From Peptacetobacter hominis (GTDB lineage Bacteria; Bacillota; Clostridia; Peptostreptococcales; Peptostreptococcaceae), in the NCBI RefSeq assembly GCF_006861675.1, contig NZ_SGJB01000012.1, positions 1 to 64,000 on the forward strand: 64,000 nt of DNA. The letters run 5' to 3'. The position numbers and the translations under genes were made by a program. The first letter of the stretch is position 1, and each line of letters starts with the position of its first letter. Shown here piece by piece: positions 34,848 through 46,600 of this stretch. Under the pieces are notes generated by a model. The model had not been told where the DNA came from and did no database searches. It was given only the letters and a program-made list of their open reading frames with translations.

Positions 34848-36082
34848 ATAAAATAAATAATATTACTCAGGGAGGATTTTAAAATGGCAAAAGCTAAATT
34901 TGAAAGAAATAAACCTCATGTTAATATAGGTACTATAGGACACGTTGACCACGGTAAAACTACATTAACAGCAGCAATAACAAAAACATTATTCGACAGA
35001 TATCAGTTAGGAGAAGCAGTAGACTTCGCTAACATAGATAAAGCACCAGAAGAGAGAGAAAGAGGAATCACAATATCAACAGCACACGTTGAGTACGAAA
35101 CTCCAAACAGACACTACGCACACGTTGACTGCCCAGGACACGCAGACTACGTTAAGAACATGATAACAGGAGCAGCTCAGATGGACGGTGCGATACTAGT
35201 TGTATCAGCAACAGATGGACCAATGCCACAGACAAGAGAGCACATACTTCTATCAAGACAGGTTGGTGTACCATACATAGTAGTATTCCTAAACAAATGT
35301 GATATGGTAGACGACGAAGAGCTTCTTGAATTAGTTGAAATGGAAGTAAGAGAATTATTAAACGAGTATGAATTCCCAGGAGATGACACTCCAATAGTAA
35401 GAGGATCAGCATTAAAAGCATTAGAAGATCCATCAAGCGAGTGGGGAGATAAAATAGTAGAATTCTTCGAAATGATAGACGAATACATACCAGCTCCAGA
35501 GAGAGATGTAGACAAAGACTTCCTAATGCCAGTAGAGGACGTATTCTCTATAACAGGTAGAGGAACAGTTGCAACAGGAAGAGTTGAAAGAGGAGTACTA
35601 AAAGTACAGGACGAAGTTGAACTAGTAGGACTTTCAGACGAGCCAAGAAAAGTAGTAGTAACAGGAGTAGAGATGTTCAGAAAACTACTAGATCAGGCAG
35701 AAGCAGGAGACAACATAGGAGCACTTCTAAGAGGTGTACAGAGAAACGAAATAGAAAGAGGACAGGTATTAGCTAAGCCGGGAACAGTAAACGCACACAC
35801 TAAGTTCACAGCTGAGATATACGTTCTTAAGAAAGAAGAGGGAGGAAGACACACTCCATTCTTCGATGGATACAGACCACAGTTCTACTTCAGAACAACA
35901 GACGTAACAGGAGAATGTAAATTACCAGAAGGAATAGAAATGGTAATGCCAGGAGACAACGTAACAATAGAAGTTGACTTAATAAACTCTATATGTGTAG
36001 AGGAAGGATTAAGATTCGCCATAAGAGAAGGTGGAAGAACAGTAGCTTCTGGAGTTGTTGCATCTATAATAGAATAATAACT
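34848..36082 (+). repeat. tuf duplication block, copy 1
   Basis: These 1,235 bp match 50673-51907 across the 36 bp before the start codon, the whole tuf gene and 5 bp after the stop. The only difference I found is C at 34866 against T at 50691. The boundaries are abrupt, which points to gene conversion. Confidence 0.9.
34884..36077 (+). CDS. tuf: elongation factor Tu (copy 1)
   Basis: Delivers aminoacyl-tRNA to the ribosome. The 397-aa protein has G-domain motifs [17 protein letters not shown] with the catalytic histidine, and [20 protein letters not shown] is the switch I region. Domains II and III are complete. The encoded protein is identical to the copy at 50709. It follows sigH and precedes a terminator. 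AGGGAGG lies 9 bases before ATG. Confidence 0.98.
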   Translation: MAKAKFERNKPHVNIGTIGHVDHGKTTLTAAITKTLFDRYQLGEAVDFANIDKAPEERERGITISTAHVEYETPNRHYAHVDCPGHADYVKNMITGAAQMDGAILVVSATDGPMPQTREHILLSRQVGVPYIVVFLNKCDMVDDEELLELVEMEVRELLNEYEFPGDDTPIVRGSALKALEDPSSEWGDKIVEFFEMIDEYIPAPERDVDKDFLMPVEDVFSITGRGTVATGRVERGVLKVQDEVELVGLSDEPRKVVVTGVEMFRKLLDQAEAGDNIGALLRGVQRNEIERGQVLAKPGTVNAHTKFTAEIYVLKKEEGGRHTPFFDGYRPQFYFRTTDVTGECKLPEGIEMVMPGDNVTIEVDLINSICVEEGLRFAIREGGRTVASGVVASIIE

Positions 36083-36097
36083 TGAAGTTTATATATT

Positions 36098-36127
36098 AGA
36101 GAGACCTTTTATAGGTCTCTCTTTTTT
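36098..36127 (+). terminator. intrinsic terminator of tuf copy 1
   Basis: AGAGAGACCT (36098-36107) pairs with AGGTCTCTCT (36113-36122), followed by TTTTT. Confidence 0.92.
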
Positions 36128-36178
36128 GCACAAAGAGATTTTTGAAAAGTCAAAAACAAAAAATCAAAAACAAAAACA

Positions 36179-36208
36179 TTGACATATACGGTAGCTTTGT
36201 GGTAATTT
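36179..36208 (+). promoter_or_regulatory. promoter of rpmG-secE-nusG
   Basis: TTGACA (36179-36184), an 18-bp spacer and TAATTT (36203-36208) preceded by TGG, an extended -10. The leader before rpmG is about 90 nt. Confidence 0.6.
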
Positions 36209-36302
36209 ATACAGAGTAATGTTTATGGAAGGTAATAATATTTCAGCAACATCGAAATATTATATTCAATATATATAAAACTATCAAAGTGAGGTGTATT
36301 AA

Positions 36303-36452
36303 ATGAGAGTAAAAGTTACTTTAGCATGTACAGAGTGCAAACAGAGAAACTACAATACTACTAAAAATAAGAAAAACAATCCAGACAGAATAGAATTAAA
36401 GAAATACTGCAAATTCTGCAAAAAGCACACTCTACACAAAGAAACTAAGTAA
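36303..36452 (+). CDS. rpmG: 50S ribosomal protein L33
   Basis: A 49-aa ribosomal protein. Cysteines at 9, 12, 36 and 39 form the zinc-ribbon (C+) type. The sequence [17 protein letters not shown] is characteristic. ATG 36303 follows GTGAGGTG. It is the first gene of a unit with secE, nusG, rplK and rplA. Confidence 0.95.
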   Translation: MRVKVTLACTECKQRNYNTTKNKKNNPDRIELKKYCKFCKKHTLHKETK

Positions 36453-36484
36453 TAATTTAGTGTTGCTTTAAAGGGGTGAAAGCT

Positions 36485-36697
36485 ATGTCAGACGAAAAGC
36501 AGACTAAAAAGAAAAGAATAGGTCTGATAGGTTACCTTAAAGAGACAAAAGCTGAGCTTGGAAGGGTAACATGGCCAACTGGAAAAGAACTTTTCAGAAA
36601 CACAGGTGTGGTTTTAACCGTGGTTATATTTTCTACTTTAGCGGTTTGGGGTATAGACACACTTTTATCAGGTGGACTTGCCTTACTGGTAAAGTAA
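36485..36697 (+). CDS. secE: preprotein translocase subunit SecE
   Basis: A 70-aa single-span subunit of the SecYEG channel. The amphipathic segment YLKETKAELGRVTWPTGKEL is followed by one membrane helix (GVVLTVVIFSTLAVWGIDTLL). I start at ATG 36485; a GTG at 36476 lies within the AAGGGGTG ribosome binding site. nusG is 18 bp downstream, as in nearly all bacteria. Confidence 0.95.
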   Translation: MSDEKQTKKKRIGLIGYLKETKAELGRVTWPTGKELFRNTGVVLTVVIFSTLAVWGIDTLLSGGLALLVK

Positions 36698-36715
36698 AGT
36701 AAAGGAGACTAGATT

Positions 36716-37258
36716 ATGTCAGAAGTACAGGAACCAAAATGGTACGTTGTTCATACATATTCAGGACACGAGAACAAAGTTAAAGCTACAATAGAAAAGG
36801 CTGTTGTAACAAGAGGTATGGAAAATATCATAACTCAGGTTATAGTGCCTACTGAAGATGTAGTTGAGACTACTTCAACTGGAAAAGAAAAAGTAAGACA
36901 GCGTAAAGTTTATCCAAGTTATGTATTAATAAAAATGATTATAACAGATGAATCATGGTACGTAGTAAGAAACACAAAAGGAGTTACCGGATTCGTTGGT
37001 CCTGGATCAAAACCTGTACCACTAAGCGAAGCAGAGGTTGCTGCTATGGGAATAGAGCTTCCTGAAAATAATATCGTAAGTGGCGACGTGGATCTTGAAC
37101 CTGGCGACGTTGTTAAAATCATAAGAGGCTCTTTTGCAGACAGTGTAGGAACTGTAGAAGAGGTAAATAAAGAAAAAAGAGAAGCAAAAATATTAACAGA
37201 AATATTCGGTAGAAAGTCCCCGGTAACAATAGGGATTGAAAGTATAGAGAAATTATAG
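36716..37258 (+). CDS. nusG: transcription termination/antitermination factor NusG
   Basis: A 180-aa factor that binds RNA polymerase and affects pausing and termination. The NGN domain begins KWYVVHTYSGHENKVK and contains KVYPSYVLIKM. The C-terminal KOW domain has EPGDVVKIIRGSFADSVGTVEEV. ATG 36716 follows AAAGGAGA. Confidence 0.97.
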   Translation: MSEVQEPKWYVVHTYSGHENKVKATIEKAVVTRGMENIITQVIVPTEDVVETTSTGKEKVRQRKVYPSYVLIKMIITDESWYVVRNTKGVTGFVGPGSKPVPLSEAEVAAMGIELPENNIVSGDVDLEPGDVVKIIRGSFADSVGTVEEVNKEKREAKILTEIFGRKSPVTIGIESIEKL

Positions 37259-37273
37259 GGAGGTGCACTTTAA

Positions 37274-37699
37274 ATGGCTAAAAAAGTTATAGGTCAGATA
37301 AAATTACAGATACCTGCTGGAAAAGCTACACCAGCACCACCAGTTGGTCCAGCTTTAGGACAGCATGGTGTAAATATAATGGGATTCACTAAGGAGTTTA
37401 ACGCAAAAACTGCAGATCAGGCTGGAATGATAATACCAGTTGTTATAACAGTATATCAGGATAGATCTTTCAGTTTCATAACTAAAACTCCACCAGCAGC
37501 AGTTCTTATAAAGAAAGCTTGTAATCTAAAATCAGCTTCTGGAGAACCAAACAAGAAGAAAGTTGCTAAAATAACAAAAGCACAGGTTAAAGAAATAGCT
37601 GAATTAAAAATGCCTGACTTAAACGCTGCAAGCGTAGAAGCTGCTATGAGCATGATAGCTGGTACAGCTAGAAGTATGGGTGTAGAAGTTGTTGACTAA
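37274..37699 (+). CDS. rplK: 50S ribosomal protein L11
   Basis: A 141-aa protein of the GTPase-associated centre. The N-terminal proline-rich loop [19 protein letters not shown] (thiopeptide-binding region) is intact. The RNA-binding C-terminal domain ends with [27 protein letters not shown] precedes ATG 37274, 15 bp after nusG. Confidence 0.98.
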   Translation: MAKKVIGQIKLQIPAGKATPAPPVGPALGQHGVNIMGFTKEFNAKTADQAGMIIPVVITVYQDRSFSFITKTPPAAVLIKKACNLKSASGEPNKKKVAKITKAQVKEIAELKMPDLNAASVEAAMSMIAGTARSMGVEVVD

Positions 37700-37740
37700 T
37701 CAACAGCCACATATTTTAAACTAATTAATAAGAAATAGAA

Positions 37741-37788
37741 CACTTTGTTTTATATAAAGTGGGAGGTCTAAAAAACCGAAATTACCAC
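37741..37788 (+). promoter_or_regulatory. possible L1 autoregulatory leader before rplA
   Basis: A CACTTT/AAAGTG hairpin (37741-37746 with 37756-37761) is followed by a GTGG (37759-37762) that can alternatively pair with CCAC (37785-37788), just upstream of the rplA ribosome binding site GAGGAGG. L1 often represses its own mRNA by binding such a structure. Pairing was judged by eye only. Confidence 0.35.
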
Positions 37789-37804
37789 GAGGAGGAAATT
37801 AATA

Positions 37805-38503
37805 ATGGCTAAAAAAGGTAAAAGATACACAAACGCATTAAGCAAAATAGACAGAACTAATTTATACGATGCTTCTCAGGCTCTTTCACTAGTATGTGAA
37901 GTAGCAGAAGCTAAATTTGATGAAACAGTTGAGGCACACATAAGATTAGGTGTTGACTCAAGACACGCTGACCAGCAGGTTAGAGGTGCTGTTGTACTAC
38001 CACACGGTACTGGTAAAACTAAGAGAGTTCTTGTTTTCGCTAAAGGAGAAAAAGCTAAAGAAGCTGAAGCTGCAGGAGCAGATTTCGTAGGTGCTGAAGA
38101 GCTAGTTCAGAAAATACAGGGTGAAAACTGGTTTGAATTTGATATAGTTGTTGCTACTCCAGATATGATGGGTGTAGTTGGTAGATTAGGTAGAGTATTA
38201 GGACCAAAAGGATTAATGCCAAACCCTAAATCAGGAACTGTTACTTTCGACGTAACAAAAGCTGTTAACGAAATAAAAGCAGGTAAAGTTGAGTACAGAC
38301 TTGACAAAACTAACATAATACACGTTCCAGTAGGTAAAGTTTCTTTCGGTGGAGAAAAACTTGCTGAAAACTTTGCAGTATTAATGGAAGCTATAATAAA
38401 AGCTAAGCCATCTGCAGCAAAAGGACAGTACCTAAGAAGCATAACTGTTGCTTCATCAATGGGACCTGGAGTTAAAGTTAACCCTGCAAGAGTTGCTGAA
38501 TAA
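37805..38503 (+). CDS. rplA: 50S ribosomal protein L1
   Basis: A 232-aa protein that forms the L1 stalk near the E site. The sequence contains [19 protein letters not shown], the [21 protein letters not shown] signature split across the middle, and [22 protein letters not shown] precedes ATG 37805. Confidence 0.98.
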   Translation: MAKKGKRYTNALSKIDRTNLYDASQALSLVCEVAEAKFDETVEAHIRLGVDSRHADQQVRGAVVLPHGTGKTKRVLVFAKGEKAKEAEAAGADFVGAEELVQKIQGENWFEFDIVVATPDMMGVVGRLGRVLGPKGLMPNPKSGTVTFDVTKAVNEIKAGKVEYRLDKTNIIHVPVGKVSFGGEKLAENFAVLMEAIIKAKPSAAKGQYLRSITVASSMGPGVKVNPARVAE

Positions 38504-38513
38504 TAAAAAACTG

Positions 38514-38542
38514 TTGACACAGTAAGGTATCTGTGATAATAT
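38514..38542 (+). promoter_or_regulatory. promoter of rplJL
   Basis: A consensus TTGACA (38514-38519), a 17-bp spacer and TAATAT (38537-38542); GATAAT two bases earlier is an alternative. It lies 11 bp after the rplA stop codon. Confidence 0.7.
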
Positions 38543-38548
38543 ATCAGA

Positions 38549-38670
38549 TGTTGATGTAAAAATGAATAGATTTGCCGTAGACAGTGGGTGCGCAAGCTTA
38601 ATATTCCCACCGAGGTTTTAGATATATAACGAATCTTCAAGCCTCTTTGTCTGTGATAAAGAGGCTTTTT
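38549..38670 (+). promoter_or_regulatory. L10 ribosomal protein leader with terminator
   Basis: A structured leader typical of rplJL operons. A conserved-looking central part (CAGTGGGTGCGCAAGC, then CCCACCGAGG) is followed by an intrinsic terminator, AGCCTCTTT (38640-38648) with AAAGAGGCT (38658-38666) and Ts. The L10(L7/L12)4 complex binding the leader would favour termination. Confidence 0.8.
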
Positions 38671-38720
38671 AAGTTATACGGTGAATGAAATATAACTTTT
38701 GACAAGGAGGTGCCATATTA

Positions 38721-39224
38721 ATGAAAAAAGCTTTAGAAGTTAAATCATTAGTTGTTTCTGAAATAGTAGAAAAATTAAAAAATTCTTCTTCTGCAGTTGT
38801 AGTTGACTACAAAGGATTAACAGTTGCTGAAGTTACAGAATTAAGAAAAGTGATGAGAGAAGCAGGTGTTGATTATAAGGTATACAAAAATACTTTAGTA
38901 AGAAGAGCCGCTAAAGAAGTTGGAATAGAGCAGTTCAACGATGAATTACTAGTAGGAACTAACGCTATAGCATTCGGATACGATGATCCAGTTGCTCCAG
39001 CTAGAATACTTAAAAAATTCATAGAAACTCATCCAAAAATGCAGTTAAAAATGGGTATAGTTGAAGGTGAATTCTATGACGAAGCAAAAGTTATGGAACT
39101 TGCAAACATACCATCAAGAGAAGAGCTTATTGCAAAACTACTTGGAAGCTTAAAAGCTCCAGTATCAAACTTTGTATACTTAATAGATGCAATAGCAAAG
39201 AAGAAACAGGAAGAAGAAGCTTAA
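38721..39224 (+). CDS. rplJ: 50S ribosomal protein L10
   Basis: A 167-aa stalk base protein. It contains SSAVVVDYKGLTVAEVTELRK and NTLVRRAAKE. The C-terminal helix binds L7/L12 dimers. The gene is preceded by its own leader and followed by rplL. AAGGAGGTG precedes ATG 38721. Confidence 0.97.
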   Translation: MKKALEVKSLVVSEIVEKLKNSSSAVVVDYKGLTVAEVTELRKVMREAGVDYKVYKNTLVRRAAKEVGIEQFNDELLVGTNAIAFGYDDPVAPARILKKFIETHPKMQLKMGIVEGEFYDEAKVMELANIPSREELIAKLLGSLKAPVSNFVYLIDAIAKKKQEEEA

Positions 39225-39290
39225 TAGCTGCCTGAACCTGAACAAATTAAACTAAAAATAATTTAAGAAAAAAATTCGGAGGTGCTTAAA

Positions 39291-39656
39291 ATGACAATAG
39301 AACAGATATTAGAAGCTATAGAAAATATGAAAGTTTTAGAATTAAATGAATTAGTTGAAGCTGCAGAAGAAAAATTCGGTGTTTCTGCTTCAGCTCCAGT
39401 TATGGTTGCTGGTGCAGCTGCTGGTGGAGCTGCTGCTGAAGAAAAAACTGAATTTGATGTTGTATTAGCAGATGCTGGTTCATCAAAAATAGGTGTTATA
39501 AAAGTTGTTAGAGAAATAACTGGATTAGGATTAAAAGAAGCTAAAGAATTAGTTGACAACGCTCCAAAAGCAGTTAAAGAAGGAGCTTCTAAAGAAGAAG
39601 CAGATCAGATAAAAGAAAAACTTGAAGCTGCTGGTGCAAAAGTAGAAGTTAAATAA
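39291..39656 (+). CDS. rplL: 50S ribosomal protein L7/L12
   Basis: A 121-aa stalk protein that recruits translation factors. An N-terminal dimerisation domain is joined by an alanine/glycine-rich hinge ([17 protein letters not shown]) to the C-terminal domain, with [15 protein letters not shown] and AAGAKVEVK at the end. ATG 39291 is used because an upstream GTG (39282) is part of the GGAGGTG site. Confidence 0.98.
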   Translation: MTIEQILEAIENMKVLELNELVEAAEEKFGVSASAPVMVAGAAAGGAAAEEKTEFDVVLADAGSSKIGVIKVVREITGLGLKEAKELVDNAPKAVKEGASKEEADQIKEKLEAAGAKVEVK

Positions 39657-39688
39657 TTATATTTGACAGTTTGATATTCAGACAAGAT

Positions 39689-39714
39689 AGGGTGTTCAAT
39701 AGAACACCCTTTTT
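39689..39714 (+). terminator. intrinsic terminator of rplJL
   Basis: A perfect 9-bp stem, AGGGTGTTC (39689-39697) with GAACACCCT (39702-39710), is followed by TTTTAA. Confidence 0.88.
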
Positions 39715-39860
39715 AATTGTAAAAACAACTTTGAACGGCAATAGACAAAAATGTGAAATAAAAAAGAAATATCATCTGTTAAATATTCTCTGAATGAGTT
39801 ATTATATAGATAGGAACATTAAAATGGGCGTATTTTCAATATGTACGGAATAAAAAAGTA

Positions 39861-39889
39861 TTGAAAAAACCATGAAAATGTGATAAAAT
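39861..39889 (+). promoter_or_regulatory. promoter of rpoBC
   Basis: TTGAAA (39861-39866), a 17-bp spacer and TAAAAT (39884-39889) with TGA in front, an extended -10. It is about 50 bp before the rpoB start. Confidence 0.65.
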
Positions 39890-39939
39890 CATTAGATGCG
39901 TTATACAATGAACTTTAGATATGAGAGGTGAAGAGTGAA

Positions 39940-42900
39940 ATGCCACATCCTGTCACGATAGGTAAAAGAAAGAGAATGAGCTTTTCCAAAATAAAGGAAA
40001 TAGCTGACGTACCAAACCTTATAGAAATCCAGGTGGATTCTTATAAGTGGTTTTTAGAAGAAGGATTAAAAGAAGTTTTTGACGATATTTCACCAATAGA
40101 GGATTACACAGGTAATCTTATACTGGAATTTGTCGACTACTCTCTTGACGAAAATCCAAAATATGATATAGAAGAATGTAAGGAAAGAGATGCAACATAT
40201 TGTGCACCTCTAAAAGTTAAAGTTAGACTTATAAATAAAGAAACGGGCGAAATAAAAGAACAGGAAGTCTTCATGGGTGACTTCCCGCTTATGACAGAAA
40301 GAGGAACTTTCGTTATAAATGGAGCGGAAAGGGTTATTGTCAGCCAGCTTGTAAGATCTCCGGGAGTTTATTACGCTTTAGAAAGAGATAAAACAGGTAA
40401 AAAACTGATATCATCTACAGTTATACCAAACAGAGGAGCATGGCTTGAATATGAGACAGACTCTAATGATGTTATATCTGTAAGAGTTGACAGAACAAGA
40501 AAACAGCCTGTAACAGTTCTACTTAGAGCGCTTGGAATAGGAACTGATGCAGAAATAATAAACCTTTTAGGAGAAGATGAAAGACTTTCAGCTACTCTTG
40601 AAAAGGATAATACTTCTACAGTTGAAGAAGGTCTTGTTGAAATATACAAAAAACTTAGACCAGGTGAGCCTCCTACAGTAGAAAGTGCATCTTCTCTACT
40701 TAATGCATTATTCTTTGATCCAAAGAGATACGATCTTGCAAAAGTAGGTAGATACAAATTCAACAAAAAACTTGCTTTATGCTACAGAATAATGAACAGA
40801 GTGGCATCAAGAGACGTTGTTGATACTGAGACAGGTGAAGTGTATGTAAATGCAGGAGATACAATATCTCTTGAAACTGCAAAGAAAATACAGAATGCAG
40901 GTATAAACGTTGTACATATACTTGTAAATGATGAGAAAGAAGTAAAAGTAATAGGTAACAACTTTGTTGATATAGAAGCCCATGTGGGATTTGATATATC
41001 TGACCTTAATATAAAAGAAAAAGTACATTATCCTACATTAAAGGAAATACTTGACAGCTATGATGATGAAGAAGAAATAAAAGAAGCTATAAAATCAAGA
41101 ATAAGAGAACTTATTCCTAAACACATACTTCTTGACGATATAATTGCGTCTATAAGCTACGAGTTCAACTTATTCTACGGAATAGGTAACATAGATGATA
41201 TAGACCACCTTGGAAACAGAAGAATAAGATCAGTAGGTGAACTTCTTCAGAACCAGGTGAGAATAGGTCTTTCAAGAATGGAAAGAGTTATAAAAGAGAG
41301 AATGACTGTTCAGGATATGGAAGCCATAACTCCTCAGGCTCTTGTAAATATAAGACCTGTTTCTGCAGCAATAAAAGAATTCTTCGGAAGCTCTCAGCTT
41401 TCACAGTTCATGGACCAGACAAACCCTCTATCAGAGCTTACTCATAAGAGAAGATTATCTGCTCTTGGACCAGGAGGTCTTTCAAGAGAGAGAGCGGGAT
41501 TCGAAGTCCGTGACGTTCATCACTCACATTACGGAAGAATGTGTCCGATAGAGACTCCAGAGGGACCAAACATCGGTCTTATCAACTCTCTTGGTACATA
41601 TGCAAAAGTAAATGAGTATGGATTTATAGAGTCTCCATACAGAAAATATGACAAGGAAACAGGTAGAGTAACAGATGAGATACATTATCTTACTGCAGAT
41701 GAAGAAGACCTTTTTGTAAGAGCGCAGGCAAACGAACCTCTTACAGAAGACGGTAAATTTGTAAACAGCAGAGTAACATGTAGAACTGTAAACGGTGCTC
41801 TTGAGCTTCTTTCAGCTGATAGAGTAGACTACATGGACATATCTCCTAAACAGGTTGTATCTGTTGCGACTGCAATGATACCATTCCTTGAAAATGACGA
41901 CGCCAACCGTGCGCTTATGGGATCAAACATGCAGCGTCAGGCAGTTCCTCTAGTGAGAAGAGAAGCTCCTATAATAGGAACAGGAATAGAGTACAGAGCA
42001 GCTAAAGACTCTGGAGCTGTTGTTGTTGCTAAAAACAGCGGTATAGTTGACAGAGTTTCAGCTGATGAAATAGTAATAAAAAGAGAAGATGGAAACAAAG
42101 ATAAGTACAAGCTTCTTAAATTCAAACGTTCAAATGCAGGTACTTGTATAAACCAGACTCCTATAGTGGACAAAGGTGAAGAAGTAAAGGCAGGAGACGT
42201 TATAGCAGACGGACCAGCTACAGACCTTGGGGAAATAGCACTTGGTAGAAACTGCTTTATAGCATTCATGACTTGGGAAGGTTACAACTACGAGGACGCC
42301 GTTTTAATAAACGAAAGACTTGTAAGAGAAGACAGACTTTCTACTATACATATAGAAGAGTATGAATGTGAAGCCAGAGATACAAAACTTGGACCAGAAG
42401 AAATAACAAGAGATATACCGAACGTTGGGGAAAGTGCAATCAAGAACCTTGACGACAGAGGTATCATAAGAATAGGTGCAGAGGTTGACTCTGGAGATAT
42501 ACTTGTAGGTAAGGTAACTCCAAAAGGAGAAACTGAACTTACTGCAGAAGAAAGACTTCTTAGAGCTATATTCGGTGAAAAAGCCAGAGAGGTAAGAGAT
42601 ACTTCACTTAAAGTACCTCATGGAGAATCTGGTATAATCGTCGATGTAAAAGTATTTACAAGAGAAAACGGAGATGATTTATCTCCTGGTGTAAATGAGC
42701 TTGTAAGATGTTACATAGCTAAGAAGAGAAAGATAAAAGTCGGAGATAAAATGGCCGGACGTCATGGTAATAAAGGGGTTATCTCAAGAGTATTACCTGA
42801 AGAGGATATGCCATTTATGGAAGACGGAACTCCTATGGATATAGTTCTTAACCCACAGGGGGTACCATCTCGTATGAACATCGGACAGGTTCTTGAGGTT

Positions 42901-43641
42901 CACCTTGGTCTTGCGGCTAAGAAATTAGGATGGTATGTTGCAACTTCAGTATTCGATGGTGCAAACGAGTACGATATAATGGATGCTCTTGAAGAAGCAG
43001 GATACCCAAGAGATGGAAAACTTACACTGTTCGATGGTAGAACAGGAGATACTTTCGACAATAGAATAACTGTTGGATACATGTACTATCTGAAACTTCA
43101 TCACCTTGTTGATGACAAGCTTCATGCAAGAAGTACAGGTCCTTACTCACTAGTAACTCAGCAGCCTCTAGGAGGTAAGGCTCAGTTCGGTGGACAGAGA
43201 TTCGGAGAGATGGAGGTTTGGGCTCTTGAAGCATACGGAGCAGCTCACATCCTTCAGGAAATACTGACAGTTAAATCAGATGACGTTGTAGGTCGTGTAA
43301 GAACTTATGAAGCTATAGTTAAAGGTGAAAATATACCTGAGCCAGGTATACCAGAATCATTCAAGGTTCTTATAAAAGAACTTCAGTCATTATGTCTTGA
43401 TGTCAAGGTTCTTTCTGATGAAGATCAGGAAATAGAAGTAAAAGAATCTGTTGACTATGAAGATGATGGAAATGTTACAAACTTTGAACTTGATGTAGTA
43501 CCAGATGATATAGAAGATACACATGTCATAGAAGAGCTTGAAGATGAATTTGCAGAAGACGAAGAAGTGGATTTCGACGGATTCTCAGAAGACTTTGAAG
43601 ATGACGATATGAACTATGATGAAGATGATTTCGATTTATAA
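39940..43641 (+). CDS. rpoB: RNA polymerase beta subunit
   Basis: A 1,233-aa beta subunit. The rifampicin-binding cluster (residues about 483-530) reads [17 protein letters not shown] then [20 protein letters not shown], which looks wild-type. [20 protein letters not shown] and the C-terminal [24 protein letters not shown] block that contacts beta' are present. The last ~50 residues form a strongly acidic tail (ending [12 protein letters not shown]). I start at ATG 39940; an upstream GTG (39928) is part of the GAGAGGTG ribosome binding site. rpoC follows after 56 bp. Confidence 0.98.
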   Translation: MPHPVTIGKRKRMSFSKIKEIADVPNLIEIQVDSYKWFLEEGLKEVFDDISPIEDYTGNLILEFVDYSLDENPKYDIEECKERDATYCAPLKVKVRLINKETGEIKEQEVFMGDFPLMTERGTFVINGAERVIVSQLVRSPGVYYALERDKTGKKLISSTVIPNRGAWLEYETDSNDVISVRVDRTRKQPVTVLLRALGIGTDAEIINLLGEDERLSATLEKDNTSTVEEGLVEIYKKLRPGEPPTVESASSLLNALFFDPKRYDLAKVGRYKFNKKLALCYRIMNRVASRDVVDTETGEVYVNAGDTISLETAKKIQNAGINVVHILVNDEKEVKVIGNNFVDIEAHVGFDISDLNIKEKVHYPTLKEILDSYDDEEEIKEAIKSRIRELIPKHILLDDIIASISYEFNLFYGIGNIDDIDHLGNRRIRSVGELLQNQVRIGLSRMERVIKERMTVQDMEAITPQALVNIRPVSAAIKEFFGSSQLSQFMDQTNPLSELTHKRRLSALGPGGLSRERAGFEVRDVHHSHYGRMCPIETPEGPNIGLINSLGTYAKVNEYGFIESPYRKYDKETGRVTDEIHYLTADEEDLFVRAQANEPLTEDGKFVNSRVTCRTVNGALELLSADRVDYMDISPKQVVSVATAMIPFLENDDANRALMGSNMQRQAVPLVRREAPIIGTGIEYRAAKDSGAVVVAKNSGIVDRVSADEIVIKREDGNKDKYKLLKFKRSNAGTCINQTPIVDKGEEVKAGDVIADGPATDLGEIALGRNCFIAFMTWEGYNYEDAVLINERLVREDRLSTIHIEEYECEARDTKLGPEEITRDIPNVGESAIKNLDDRGIIRIGAEVDSGDILVGKVTPKGETELTAEERLLRAIFGEKAREVRDTSLKVPHGESGIIVDVKVFTRENGDDLSPGVNELVRCYIAKKRKIKVGDKMAGRHGNKGVISRVLPEEDMPFMEDGTPMDIVLNPQGVPSRMNIGQVLEVHLGLAAKKLGWYVATSVFDGANEYDIMDALEEAGYPRDGKLTLFDGRTGDTFDNRITVGYMYYLKLHHLVDDKLHARSTGPYSLVTQQPLGGKAQFGGQRFGEMEVWALEAYGAAHILQEILTVKSDDVVGRVRTYEAIVKGENIPEPGIPESFKVLIKELQSLCLDVKVLSDEDQEIEVKESVDYEDDGNVTNFELDVVPDDIEDTHVIEELEDEFAEDEEVDFDGFSEDFEDDDMNYDEDDFDL

Positions 43642-43697
43642 AAATCGGATAGAAAAGTAAAAAATACGAAAATCTCAAATAGAAGGGAGAGAACTCC

Positions 43698-46600
43698 TTG
43701 TTTGAACTAAACAATTTCGAGTCGATAAAAATAGGATTAGCTTCTCCAGAGAAAATAAGACAGTGGTCTAGAGGAGAAGTAAAAAAACCGGAAACTATAA
43801 ACTACCGTACTCTTAAACCTGAAAAGGACGGGCTTTTCTGTGAAAGAATTTTCGGGCCTCAGAAAGACTGGGAGTGTCACTGTGGTAAATACAGAAGAGT
43901 AAGATATAAAGGTGTTGTATGTGATAGATGTGGTGTTGAAGTAACAAAGTCTAAGGTAAGAAGAGAAAGAATGGGACATATAGAGCTTGCAGCTCCTATG
44001 TCTCATATCTGGTACTTCAAAGGTATACCAAGTAGAATGGGTCTTTTACTTGATATGTCTCCTAGATCTCTTGAGAAAGTTCTTTACTTTGCATCATACG
44101 TTGTAATAGACCCAAAAGAAACTGGACTTACAGAAAAACAGCTTCTAACTGAAAAAGAATACAGAGATGCTGTTGATAACTACGGATATGGAACATTTGA
44201 AGTAGGAATGGGTGCAGAAGCAGTTAAAAAACTTCTTCAGAACATAGACCTTGAGCAGCAGAGCAAAGAGCTTAGAGCTGACCTTAAGGACAGTACTGGA
44301 CAGAAGAGAATAAGAACAATAAGAAGACTGGAAGTAGTTGAGGCATTCAGAAAATCAGGAAATAAACCTGAGTGGATGATACTTGATGCAATCCCTGTTA
44401 TACCACCGGATCTTAGACCTATGGTTCAGCTTGACGGTGGAAGATTTGCAACTTCAGACCTTAACGATCTTTACAGAAGAGTTATAAACAGAAACAACAG
44501 ATTAAAGAGACTTCTTGAATTAGGAGCTCCTGACATAATCGTAAGAAACGAAAAGAGAATGCTTCAGGAAGCAGTAGATGCCCTAATAGACAACGGAAGA
44601 AGAGGAAGACCTGTAACAGGTCCTGGTAACAGACCTCTTAAATCTTTATCTGACATGCTTAAAGGAAAACAGGGACGTTTCAGACAGAACCTTCTTGGTA
44701 AACGTGTTGACTACTCTGGACGTTCTGTTATAGTTGTTGGACCAGAACTTAAATTCTATCAGTGTGGTCTACCTAAGAAAATGGCACTTGAATTATTCAA
44801 ACCTTTCGTTATGGATAAACTTGTTGAAGAGGGATACGCTCACAACATAAAGAGTGCAAAAACAATAGTTGAAAAAGTAAAAACAGAGGTATGGGATGTT
44901 CTTGAAGAGGTTATAAAGAGCCATCCAGTTCTTCTTAACCGTGCCCCTACTCTACATAGACTTGGAATACAGGCATTTGAACCGGTATTAGTTGAAGGTA
45001 AGGCTATAAAACTTCATCCACTTGTATGTACTGCATACAATGCGGACTTCGACGGAGACCAGATGGCCGTTCACGTTCCACTATCAGTAGAGGCTCAGGC
45101 AGAGGCAAGATTCCTTATGCTTTCTGTAAACAATATACTTGCACCTAAAGATGGTTCTCCAATAACAACTCCATCTCAGGATATGGTTCTTGGAAGTTAC
45201 TATCTTACAATAGAAGCACAGGAAGGTGCAAAGGGTACTGGAATGGTATTCAAGGATTACAATGAGTTATTACTTGCATACTACAACAAGGCAGTAGAAC
45301 TTCATGCACTTGTAAAATGCAGAAAAGTACTTCCTGATGGAAGAAGTGCTCTTGTTGAAAGTACAGTAGGTAGATTCATATTCAATGAAAAAATACCTCA
45401 GGACCTTGGATTTGTAGACAGAGAAAAAGATCCGTTCAGCCTTGAAATAGACGAGGTTGTAACTAAAAAATATCTTGGTAAGATAATAGACAAATGTTTC
45501 AGAAAACATGAAAACACTGTAACAGCTGAACTTCTTGACTATGTAAAAGGACTTGGATTCAAGTACTCTACAGTAGGTGGTATAACTGTTGCCGTTGCGG
45601 ATATGGCTATACCTAAGGAAAAAGAAGAATACATAGCTAATGCTGAAAAAGAAGTTGACAGACTTGAAAAAGCATACAGAAGAGGTCTTATATCTGACGA
45701 CGAAAGATATGAAAAAGTTATTGCTACATGGACAGAAACCACTGACAAGGTTACAAATGCACTTATGGATAACCTTGACAGACTTAACAATATATTCATA
45801 ATGGCACACTCAGGAGCCAGAGGTTCTAAAAACCAGATAAGACAGCTTGCAGGTATGCGTGGACTTATGGCCAATGCATCTGGTAAAACTGTCGAAATAC
45901 CGGTTAAATCAAACTTCCGTGAGGGTCTATCAGTGTTAGAGTACTTCACATCTGCTCACGGTGCCAGAAAAGGTCTTGCCGATACAGCTCTTCGTACAGC
46001 CGACTCAGGTTACCTTACAAGAAGACTTGTCGATGTCAGCCAGGACGTTATAGTAAGAGATGTAGACTGTGGAACTACAGAAACTACAGAAATACTTGCT
46101 ATAAAAGACGGAAATGAAGTAATAGAGGAAATATACGACAGAATAGTTGGTAGATATACTATAGATCCAATAGTACATCCGGAAACAGGAGAAGTTCTTG
46201 TACCAGCTGACTCTATGATAAAAGAGGCTGCAGCAGAAAAAATAGTTGAAGCCGGAATAGAAAAAGTAAACATAAGAACAGTTCTTAACTGTAAGACAAA
46301 ACATGGTGTCTGCTCAAAATGTTACGGTAGAAACCTTGCTACAGGAAAAGAAGTTAATATAGGTGAAGCGATAGGAATCATCGCTGCACAGTCTATCGGT
46401 GAGCCGGGTACACAGCTTACAATGCGTACATTCCATACAGGAGGAGTTGCCGGTGGAGATATCACGCAGGGTCTTCCAAGGGTTGAAGAGCTTTTCGAAG
46501 CCAGAAAACCAAAAGGACTTGCAATAATAACAGAAGTTTCAGGACAGGTAAGAGTTGATGAAACAGGAAAGAGAAAAGAAGTTACTGTAATACCGGCAGA

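Noticed and set aside
38107-38640. 177-codon minus-strand ORF over rplA and the L10 leader
   Set aside because: Antisense shadow that also crosses a conserved RNA leader; no initiation signal.
41386-41520. Rifampicin-resistance changes in RpoB
   Set aside because: The cluster reads as the common sensitive sequence at all positions I can recognise.
45270-45809. 179-codon minus-strand ORF inside rpoC
   Set aside because: Antisense shadow rich in Phe, Tyr and Ser as expected from the reversed codon bias; no supporting signals.
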